NCBI GenBank assembly: GCA_911728435.2
Contig: OU452202.1
Span: forward strand, 9,155,135 to 9,219,134
DNA length: 64,000 nucleotides
Direction: 5' to 3'
DNA from: Apoderus coryli
Lineage: Eukaryota > Arthropoda > Insecta > Coleoptera > Attelabidae
Within the stretch, counting starts at the first letter, position 1. Each line of letters starts with the position of its first letter. The translations under genes and the position numbers were made by a program. Positions 62,801-64,000 of this stretch are shown piece by piece. Below the pieces are notes generated by a model. That model was given only the letters and a program-made list of their open reading frames with translations. It did no database searches and was not told the DNA's origin.

Positions 62801-63955
62801 TTTGTGTTTTATTATAGGAAGCATCGGTAAACTTAAGCTGAGTTCAGAAATGCGTCAGAGATTAGAAATGGTGACGGCTAATCATTCTGTGCGATCCACT
62901 AGTAGTAAAGTTGATAAACCAGCCAGATCTGTAAATAAATTAGAAGACACGAGAAAGATGATGCTGGAGCAACAACTTGCTGGTAGATGGGATGATAGCG
63001 TTAGCGGAAAATCAAGTCCAGAAAGTTCTGCAAATGTAAGGAATTAAGAAAAAATAATAATCAAATACATCATGTATTTCATATAATATTATAATATTTC
63101 GTTCCTATAGAACCGAGCAAAGTCGCCAACACAACAGAGCTGGGCTAGCAGCAACTGGAAACCAGGTCCGCCTCCGCCGCCGATCGGTCCAGATTCTTTA
63201 CCTCCAGCTCCTGTAGGACCAGCGCCACCCCCGCCTATGACACGACCATCTCAGCCTCCTCCACCTGTAGAACCAGTTCGGGAAAATTTTTCGAACCAAC
63301 GGTATGAACCGATAAAGCTATTATCCATTAATTAAGCAAACATTTTAAATGTATTTATCATTTTCTATACTGCAGAGAATTCTCCAATCAAAAACAAGAT
63401 AAAGAAGCTTTCAGAGATTCCTTTATGTCACAAAGACAAGATAGAGATACTTTCGGAGTACATCAGAATAAAGTGCCGCAAGCAAATTCAAAACGGAATT
63501 CATTTTCTGCCAACTGGGATGTCCAAAGTAGCAGTATTAACGAAGCTCAAGACGACGGAATTAGTTGGGCAAAGGATGGTAATTGTTTTAATTTATGTTT
63601 ATCACTATAGGTTATTAACAAGTTTTTGTAGATATCGAAAAGCACGACGGTCGAACCTCAAGAAATAGCTGGGATCAACCTGATTCAACGGTTCATAATT
63701 CAATGGATTCTAGACCATTTAATGGAAGGTAAATTATCTGTTAGGTGTTTTTCTTTGCAGCCTGATATAATAATATATTTTGTAGGTGGGATTTAGATGA
63801 CAGAAAGTATGAAAAAAAGAAAGTTTTATCTAGCAAGGAGACATTAGAAAGGCCTACATTCAGAACGCACCAGTTTAGTAAAATTGCACAGGAACGAGAG
63901 AAGAAACATTCGGTAGCTTCAACATTTATGACTGACAAAACAGAACGCACGGAAG
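20724..63955 (+). CDS. Myo15: Unconventional myosin XV, spliced gene, 28 exons seen, 3' end outside window
   Basis: This is an actin-based motor of class XV (MYO15A family; fly Myo10A/Sisyphus), whose members work in filopodia or stereocilia-like protrusions. I joined 28 exons with GT-AG borders and continuous phase into about 2,147 residues. The order is SH3-like N-terminus (1-42), motor (about 60-715) with P-loop GESGSGKT at 155-162, switch [10 protein letters not shown] at 208-216 and switch II DIFGFE at 435-440. Three IQ motifs (about 760-822), a charged helix (to ~868), MyTH4 (~870-1085), a FERM F1-like lobe (~1085-1165) and a long Ser/Pro/Gln-rich linker follow. The start is the first ATG after an in-frame TAA (20694) in a plausible Kozak context. 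No stop is reached, so the C-terminal SH3/MyTH4/FERM part should lie to the right. No long N-terminal extension like the one in mammals is visible. The class XV call rests on motor residues recalled from the family plus the MyTH4 tail. Myosins VII and X are less likely. Confidence 0.93.
21107..22183 (-). mobile_element. Inactive pogo/Tigger-like transposon in intron 1
   Basis: The ends TACAGTCGAAGG and (inverse) TACAGTCGACACTG are typical pogo/Tigger termini, with TA at the borders. On the - strand: a start [20 protein letters not shown] (about 21806), a CENPB-type helix-turn-helix region [16 protein letters not shown] with FQASKGWW (21353-21580), and a first catalytic block [17 protein letters not shown] (about 21290). 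Stops and shifts are present and the later catalytic part is missing. Confidence 0.85.
23585..24870. repeat. Dispersed repeat segments in intron 1
   Basis: About 23587-23735 is an inverted copy of 46197-46350 (shared CCTAGTTCTCGGCCTTTGTA and the TTATATAACC/GGTTACATAACC region). 23750-24180 resembles 16560-16850 (TTTGGGGGA.TCCTA, TTAGTTTTTGGTT, TTCTCGAGAAAATTG). Palindrome-based TTACAGAATTCTG blocks recur at 24383 and 24817 and again at 46.0-46.15 kb. No coding capacity. Confidence 0.7.
25145..25500 (+). mobile_element. PIF/Harbinger-like fragment
   Basis: It starts near GGGTGGAAACGCACCGGCCGC, a GC-rich Harbinger-like end. An ATG at 25304 gives [14 protein letters not shown], a stop, then [20 protein letters not shown] and KRK, resembling the FWVHPIN..R start of Harbinger transposases. 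The catalytic domain is absent. The assignment rests on this short block only. Confidence 0.5.
25903..27820 (-). mobile_element. Tc1/mariner-type element with a nested insertion
   Basis: The termini carry GTAAAGTAACGGAATGGGCG and its inverse CCCGTTCCGTTACTTTACGG, shared with the copy at 39.5-40.4 kb. The - strand frame 26806-27243 contains [20 protein letters not shown] and [12 protein letters not shown], the third catalytic block. The rest of the C-terminus continues at 26160-26330, beyond an inserted foldback of about 600 bp. Disrupted. Confidence 0.85.
26337..26939. mobile_element. Foldback element inserted in a mariner-type transposase
   Basis: It is flanked by a 12-bp direct repeat CATCTAAATTAT (26325-26336 and 26940-26951). 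Inverted arms share CAAACTTCGTCTTCTCCACA, AATAAATC.CTT.ATTTCATTC and CTCAGTGGTTAAT. The right arm carries a hammerhead-like motif (26841-26883). Removing it restores the order of the transposase codons seen in the 39.5-kb copy. Confidence 0.75.
28412..28573. repeat. Small inverted-repeat (MITE-like) sequence
   Basis: The left arm contains CAACAGTTAGTTGAAGAT and CAAGTTCTTAATTA. The right arm has their inverses, TAATTAAGAACTTG-type sequence and ATCTTCAACTAACTATTG. About 160 bp with an AT-rich centre, inside intron 1. Confidence 0.7.
29927..30060 (+). CDS. Myo15: Myosin XV exon 2: start of motor domain
   Basis: Residues 43-87. It contains the class-typical stretch [20 protein letters not shown], which matches the motor entry of myosin XV (GVEDM.QL.DL.E...L.NL). 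The acceptor is TTTTTCAG and the donor CG|GTACGT, leaving phase 2, completed by the first base of exon 3. It follows a 9-kb intron filled with transposon remnants. Confidence 0.92.
30563..31632 (+). mobile_element. Decayed mariner-family element with intact terminal repeats
   Basis: Terminal repeats AAAGG.TTTTCCAATAAGAG continue to GTGTTATT at both ends, with TA at each border. The transposase starts [13 protein letters not shown] (30679) and then a stop. 30707-31078 gives a long open piece with [20 protein letters not shown] and [20 protein letters not shown], then the first catalytic block [18 protein letters not shown]. The second catalytic QQDG block and the DFFLWG block are both deleted. 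Lies in intron 2. Confidence 0.9.
31646..31760. repeat. Possible hAT-type end
   Basis: CAGTGGCGTATCTAC resembles a hAT terminal repeat and starts 14 bp after the mariner element. GC-rich sequence with AAGGGGCCC follows. The other end was not found. Confidence 0.35.
34800..35560 (-). pseudogene. Mariner-family transposase pseudogene
   Basis: On the - strand it reads [20 protein letters not shown] (ATG at ~35553), stop, ANNNKICR.., [40 protein letters not shown], a damaged middle, then [20 protein letters not shown] and a C-terminal RGGH stop at 34805. Several shifts are present and the second catalytic region is mostly deleted. Related to, but not the same family as, the 30.6-kb element. Terminal repeats were not found. 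In intron 2. Confidence 0.8.
36193..36379 (+). CDS. Myo15: Myosin XV exon 3: motor, [17 protein letters not shown]
   Basis: Residues 87-149 with the near-universal myosin motif RNLIYTY.GSILV.VNPY, then [15 protein letters not shown]. The acceptor is TTTTTTCACAG. The donor CAG|GTAATT is phase 0. This is the segment directly before the P-loop. Confidence 0.95.
37440..38859 (+). mobile_element. Full-length but dead mariner with a duplicated left end
   Basis: The ends are TACTAGGTGGGCCAAAAGAA (37567) and the inverse of TACAAGGTGGGCCAAAAGAA (38859), 1,293 bp, a normal mariner length. A second left end lies 127 bp upstream (37440-37566). The transposase pieces are: N-terminal HTH (37718-37975), [10 protein letters not shown] (about 38135), MWFQQD followed by a TGA (about 38400), and [20 protein letters not shown] plus C-terminus (38498-38743). 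Frame shifts and stops lie between them. In intron 3. Confidence 0.9.
39365..39412 (+). ncRNA. Hammerhead-ribozyme-like motif
   Basis: TAAGTG (39365-39370) can pair with CACTTA (39407-39412) as helix I. Between them are CTGATGA (39372-39378), a hairpin based on GGTAT/ATACT, GAAA (39396-39399), C-TT-G and TT. The lower part of helix II is imperfect and there is an unpaired base on each side of helix I, so activity is doubtful. Confidence 0.4.
39535..40380 (+). mobile_element. Tc1/mariner-type element, same family as 25.9-27.8 kb
   Basis: Ends TACAGGGTGTCCGTAAAGTA and the inverse GTTACTTTACGGAACCCTG. The + strand reads [18 protein letters not shown], stop, [20 protein letters not shown], i.e. 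the third catalytic block and C-terminus only. The N-terminal two thirds are deleted. A GC-rich inverted pair CCGCCGGAC.../GTCCGGCA lies near 39650-39690. In intron 3. Confidence 0.85.
40976..41213 (+). CDS. Myo15: Myosin XV exon 4: P-loop and switch I
   Basis: Residues 150-229. The nucleotide-binding P-loop GESGSGKTE and switch [10 protein letters not shown] are both intact, with [20 protein letters not shown] between them. The acceptor is TTTTCTTAG and the donor ATTG|GTACGC, phase 1. All residues needed for ATP and Mg binding are present, so the motor looks enzymatically competent. Confidence 0.97.
41290..41454 (+). CDS. Myo15: Myosin XV exon 5: motor, EKSR...[11 protein letters not shown]
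   Basis: Residues 229-284. It contains the conserved [20 protein letters not shown] segment, followed by FYELLGG and the start of YLNQG. It is separated from exon 4 by a 76-bp intron. Acceptor ATACAG, donor CAAG|GTAAAT, phase 1. Confidence 0.95.
41562..41730 (+). CDS. Myo15: Myosin XV exon 6: motor upper 50-kDa region
   Basis: Residues 284-340, including [17 protein letters not shown] and ILHLGNIYF, which correspond to the vertebrate MYO15A segment AMEVLGF...[13 protein letters not shown]. Acceptor ATTGTAG, donor CTAAG|GTATTG, phase 2. Confidence 0.95.
42225..43130 (+). repeat. Tandem repeat, ~290-bp unit, about three copies
   Basis: Starts of CTAGTGCGGTAA lie at 42232, 42516 and 42810, giving periods of 284 and 294 bp. 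Each unit has two CTAGTGCGGTAA boxes ~30 bp apart, GTCAAATCGTAG, TAAAAATATTGAACGAACCT, CCACCACAGAGAAG and GACAGATATCCACACTATTT. The third copy diverges. An inverted relative of the CCACCACAGAG part lies at about 43560-43615, and a weaker one at ~43270. In intron 6. Confidence 0.92.
43933..43995. repeat. Near-perfect 63-nt hairpin
   Basis: 28-bp arms (ACAGTTCAGAATGATACACT... and its inverse) with a single mismatch and a 7-nt loop TCCTATC. It is isolated in intron 6 and has no obvious terminal repeat. It may be a miniature transposon relic or a small-RNA precursor. Confidence 0.8.
44943..45155 (+). CDS. Myo15: Myosin XV exon 7: motor, loop and helix before switch II
   Basis: Residues 340-411. 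It contains [20 protein letters not shown] and the typical [20 protein letters not shown], matching .PLT...A.DARDA.AK.LY. Acceptor TTATTAG, donor ACTG|GTAAGT, phase 2. It lies after a 3.2-kb intron that carries a tandem repeat. Confidence 0.94.
45542..46434 (+). mobile_element. Non-autonomous Tc1/mariner-type element in intron 7
   Basis: Terminal repeats begin TACAGGGTGAGTCATGAG at both ends and extend ~45 bp (CATACTC.TACCACT). A remnant of the transposase N-terminus, [20 protein letters not shown], is readable at about 45870. The rest is replaced by repeats: a 35-bp perfect hairpin (46033-46124) and a segment shared with 23.6 kb. Confidence 0.85.
46722..46974 (+). CDS. Myo15: Myosin XV exon 8: switch II and relay helix
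   Basis: Residues 411-495. Switch II reads [19 protein letters not shown], followed by [20 protein letters not shown]. The sequence is intact. Acceptor TTTTTAG, donor CAG|GTATAT, phase 0. Confidence 0.96.
48012..48775 (-). pseudogene. 3' part of a LINE reverse transcriptase (sense part of an inverted insertion)
   Basis: Read on the - strand: [35 protein letters not shown] (the catalytic YADD box is YADG), [21 protein letters not shown], then the ORF2 C-terminus [35 protein letters not shown] and VCQFCD stop (48012). Reading-frame breaks are present. In intron 8. Confidence 0.85.
48776..50216 (+). pseudogene. 5' part of the same LINE: endonuclease end plus RT start
   Basis: On the + strand: [20 protein letters not shown] and [11 protein letters not shown] (endonuclease domain), [20 protein letters not shown], then [38 protein letters not shown] and [20 protein letters not shown] (RT palm motifs). 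The last readable part is GGLFNLRR at ~50210. The F[ILV]D...FD box is intact, but the frame is broken elsewhere. Non-LTR clade not determined. Confidence 0.87.
50551..50706 (+). CDS. Myo15: Myosin XV exon 9: lower 50-kDa region
   Basis: Residues 496-547, with [20 protein letters not shown] and FLEKCHYNH, the normal loop and strut region of a myosin head. Acceptor TTTATAG, donor GGG|GTAAGC, phase 0. It follows an intron that contains a rearranged LINE. Confidence 0.94.
50809..50989 (+). CDS. Myo15: Myosin XV exon 10: actin-binding region, HYAGQVWY
   Basis: Residues 548-608, with [20 protein letters not shown], the standard HYAG.V.Y....FL.KN myosin signature. A variable, Ser-rich loop-2 region ([10 protein letters not shown]) follows. 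Acceptor AATTTTAG, donor AATG|GTACTT, phase 1. Confidence 0.95.
51080..51344 (+). CDS. Myo15: Myosin XV exon 11: actin-binding helix, SH1 helix, start of converter
   Basis: Residues 608-696. It carries [33 protein letters not shown] and [20 protein letters not shown], the SH1 region and converter entry. Vertebrate MYO15A has LRYSGVLETVRIRKEGFPVR at the same place. Acceptor TTTTCTAG, donor TATAG|GTGAGG, phase 2. Confidence 0.97.
52137..52222 (+). CDS. Myo15: Myosin XV exon 12: converter; two possible donors
   Basis: Residues 696-725, [20 protein letters not shown] then LEQMPHTGT. The acceptor is TTTTTTGTAG. Two donors six bases apart both keep the frame: ACAG|GTACAG (exon end 52216) and ACAG|GTAGGT (end 52222). 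I used the longer form, which adds Gly-Thr. The exon itself is secure; the exact 3' end is not. Confidence 0.88.
52631..53316. mobile_element. Foldback element with 166-bp arms carrying hammerhead-like motifs
   Basis: The left arm 52631-52796 and right arm 53151-53316 are almost perfect inverted copies (TCAAATAAAAGAAAACAAAC ... AATAAATAAATAAAACGT). The 354-bp spacer (52797-53150) is A-rich with no coding frame. Each arm holds CTGATGA...GAAAC. The - strand copy (52701-52739) and the + strand copy (53207-53245) both read outward. In intron 12. Confidence 0.9.
53207..53245 (+). ncRNA. Hammerhead-ribozyme-like motif in foldback arm
   Basis: Helix I AGGA (53207-53210) pairs with TCCT (53242-53245). 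Core box CTGATGA is at 53211-53217, helix II GGCT/AGCC, GAAA at 53232-53235, helix III C-TA-G, then TT as the UH cleavage position. There is one extra U between core and helix II, and the helix III loop is only two bases. The mirror copy is at 52701-52739 on the - strand. Confidence 0.45.
54712..54945 (+). CDS. Myo15: Myosin XV exon 13: end of converter, IQ1 and IQ2
   Basis: Residues 725-803. [19 protein letters not shown] is the conserved end of the head. Then come IQ1 ([16 protein letters not shown]) and IQ2 ([17 protein letters not shown]), which bind calmodulin-like light chains. Acceptor TAATTTCAG, donor AGAG|GTGCGT, phase 1. Confidence 0.95.
55002..55468 (+). CDS. Myo15: Myosin XV exon 14: IQ3, charged helix, start of MyTH4
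   Basis: Residues 803-958. IQ3 is [21 protein letters not shown] stretch of about 45 residues rich in Arg, Glu, Gln and Ala (to ~868) follows and could form a single alpha helix that lengthens the lever arm. From ~870 ([19 protein letters not shown]) the MyTH4 domain begins. Acceptor ATTTCAG, donor CAA|GTAAAC, phase 0. Confidence 0.93.
55523..55761 (+). CDS. Myo15: Myosin XV exon 15: core of MyTH4 domain
   Basis: Residues 959-1038. It has the MyTH4 core: [30 protein letters not shown] and [20 protein letters not shown]. MyTH4 domains bind microtubules or partner proteins in the tails of myosins VII, X and XV. Acceptor GATTTTTAG, donor GCAA|GTATGA, phase 2. Confidence 0.95.
55821..56046 (+). 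CDS. Myo15: Myosin XV exon 16: end of MyTH4, start of FERM F1-like lobe
   Basis: Residues 1038-1113. [11 protein letters not shown] and the basic/aromatic [13 protein letters not shown] close the MyTH4 domain. [20 protein letters not shown] then opens a ubiquitin-like (FERM F1) strand pair. Acceptor ATTTTAAG, donor GAG|GTAAGT, phase 0. Confidence 0.92.
56159..56398 (+). CDS. Myo15: Myosin XV exon 17: FERM F1-like lobe
   Basis: Residues 1114-1193. [20 protein letters not shown], then [19 protein letters not shown] sequence, continues the F1-like fold. After residue ~1170 it turns into polar linker (His/Ser/Pro rich). No F2 or F3 lobe follows, so this is a partial FERM. Acceptor CATTTAAG, donor CAA|GTAAGC, phase 0. 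Confidence 0.9.
56937..57465 (+). CDS. Myo15: Myosin XV exon 18: Ser/Pro-rich linker
   Basis: Residues 1194-1370. Low-complexity linker that begins [13 protein letters not shown] and is rich in Ser, Asn and His. It has short repeats such as SRKSSHD/SRKASHD and [24 protein letters not shown]. No domain is recognised. Acceptor TTTTTTAG, donor ATTG|GTAAGT, phase 1. Confidence 0.9.
57716..58119 (+). CDS. Myo15: Myosin XV exon 19: linker with two KGG-box repeats
   Basis: Residues 1370-1504. Two related units of about 32 residues are present. Unit 1 (1422-1453) runs from [19 protein letters not shown] to SLAASIKGG. Unit 2 (1464-1495) runs from [13 protein letters not shown] to ELVLRIKGG. Acceptor GATTTAG, donor GAG|GTAAAT, phase 0. 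Confidence 0.9.
58294..58582 (+). CDS. Myo15: Myosin XV exon 20: linker with third KGG-box repeat
   Basis: Residues 1505-1601. The third unit (1532-1564) has [20 protein letters not shown] followed by [10 protein letters not shown]. Met/Ser/Pro-rich sequence follows (PLMMPLLSP). Acceptor TTATTACAG, donor GAGG|GTATGT, phase 1. Confidence 0.9.
58583..60052 (+). other. Intron 20 (1.5 kb)
   Basis: AT-rich intron. The open frame at 59675-59914 has protein-like stretches ([20 protein letters not shown]) but no matching splice sites in phase and no family features, so I leave it as intron sequence. Confidence 0.55.
60053..60252 (+). CDS. Myo15: Myosin XV exon 21: Gln/Met-rich helix
   Basis: Residues 1601-1667. 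Gln-rich sequence that includes [18 protein letters not shown] and [15 protein letters not shown], probably helical. Similar Gln-rich stretches occur in myosin XV tails. Acceptor TTTACCAG, donor AAG|GTATAT, phase 0. Confidence 0.88.
60313..60607 (+). CDS. Myo15: Myosin XV exon 22: Ser-rich and Pro-rich linker
   Basis: Residues 1668-1766. Ser/Lys-rich repeats (NRKSSF, NRKSSS, SRKASSD), then [20 protein letters not shown] and [13 protein letters not shown]. The last block continues into exon 23 and looks conserved for the class. Acceptor GTTTAG, donor ATAG|GTAATT, phase 1. Confidence 0.9.
60692..60958 (+). CDS. Myo15: Myosin XV exon 23: KWRWPPP motif and acidic linker
   Basis: Residues 1766-1855. 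It begins [20 protein letters not shown], followed by [12 protein letters not shown] and an acidic stretch ([15 protein letters not shown]). The donor CCAG|GTACGA is phase 1 and lies at the truncated edge of a transposon that fills the next intron. Confidence 0.9.
60960..62614 (+). mobile_element. Mariner-type element filling intron 23
   Basis: Long inverted termini of more than 200 bp are present, sharing GATCGATG, TTAAAGTTTTTTT, GGCAGCGT.GTTG.TAGAAA and TTATTAAGTCCAGT. The right end is AAACACCCTGTA (62614); the left outer ~110 bp are missing. The transposase reads [20 protein letters not shown], then shifts, [55 protein letters not shown], and SPELNPLG for the third catalytic block. All catalytic blocks are damaged. 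Confidence 0.9.
62818..63035 (+). CDS. Myo15: Myosin XV exon 24: linker
   Basis: Residues 1855-1927. [20 protein letters not shown], then a basic Ser-rich segment and [19 protein letters not shown]. The motif KL..EMR.RLE..T followed by a helical segment looks like part of a folded linker. Acceptor TTATTATAG, donor AAT|GTAAGG, phase 0. Confidence 0.9.
63111..63301 (+). CDS. Myo15: Myosin XV exon 25: polyproline segment
   Basis: Residues 1928-1991. [15 protein letters not shown] and [19 protein letters not shown] are proline-rich, so they could be SH3 ligands. Acceptor TTCCTATAG, donor AACG|GTATGA, phase 2. Confidence 0.88.
63376..63578 (+). CDS. Myo15: Myosin XV exon 26: polar linker
   Basis: Residues 1991-2059. 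Gln/Asp/Ser-rich, with [12 protein letters not shown] and ISWAKDG. A short [NS].SW/NW theme recurs in exons 25-27 (SSNWKPG, SANWDV, RNSWDQ). Acceptor TACTGCAG, donor GATG|GTAATT, phase 1. Confidence 0.85.
63632..63728 (+). CDS. Myo15: Myosin XV exon 27: short linker exon
   Basis: Residues 2059-2091, from [20 protein letters not shown] to FNGR. Bounded by a TTTTTGTAG acceptor and GAAG|GTAAAT, phase 2. The phase fits both neighbours, which is the main support for this small exon. Confidence 0.83.
63786..63955 (+). CDS. Myo15: Myosin XV exon 28: last exon in window
   Basis: Residues 2091-2148. [20 protein letters not shown] then [14 protein letters not shown], a basic segment. The donor GAAG|GTAAGC (phase 1) shows that the gene continues to the right of the window. 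Acceptor ATTTTGTAG. Confidence 0.85.
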
Positions 63956-64000
63956 GTAAGCTTGTCTAATAAGTTATGTTATGCTTTAAAATGTTATATT

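Overview
The window is a stretch of an AT-rich insect nuclear genome. It holds one large spliced gene on the + strand, inactivated Tc1/mariner-type, hAT, pogo and LINE transposons, and many foldback elements. There are no bacterial operons, ribosome-binding sites or CRISPR arrays. I cannot name the order. Abundant TAGGTA/TACCTA motifs and the mix of mariner relatives occur in several insect orders.

The gene is an unconventional class XV myosin (vertebrate MYO15A; fly Myo10A/Sisyphus group). I traced 28 coding exons from an ATG at 20724 to a donor at 63955/63956. All have GT-AG borders and the reading phase is continuous, giving about 2,147 residues before the gene leaves the window. The predicted protein starts with an SH3-like N-terminal segment (exon 1) and a complete motor domain (exons 2-12: P-loop, switch I, switch II, converter). 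Three IQ motifs and a charged helix follow (exons 13-14), then a MyTH4 domain with a FERM F1-like lobe (exons 14-17). A long Ser/Pro/Gln-rich linker (exons 18-28) contains a motif repeated three times that ends in a KGG box. The distal tail expected for this class (SH3, second MyTH4, FERM) must lie beyond the right edge.

Region 1-20.6 kb has no gene I can identify. It carries mariner-type remnants (5.8-6.8, 8.5-9.5, 11.9-12.5, 13.7-14.4 kb), foldback elements (9.7-10.3, 19.7-20.3 kb), a tRNA-like fragment (16.9 kb) and two short exon-like open frames (7.2 and 11.6 kb). Region 20.7-54.7 kb is the motor part of the gene, split by large introns loaded with transposons: a pogo/Tigger element, a PIF/Harbinger fragment, five mariner-type copies, a LINE with the internal inversion expected from twin priming, a ~290-bp tandem repeat and a 686-bp foldback. 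Region 54.7-64 kb is the compact tail part, with mostly 53-250 bp introns. One 1.86-kb intron there is almost wholly a mariner-type element whose truncated end touches the splice donor.

The most unusual non-coding signal is a set of hammerhead-ribozyme-like motifs (CTGANGA / helix II / GAAAC..GTH) near 15.25, 26.86, 39.39, 52.72 and 53.22 kb. Helix I sequences differ between copies but keep pairing. Two of the carriers are foldback elements.
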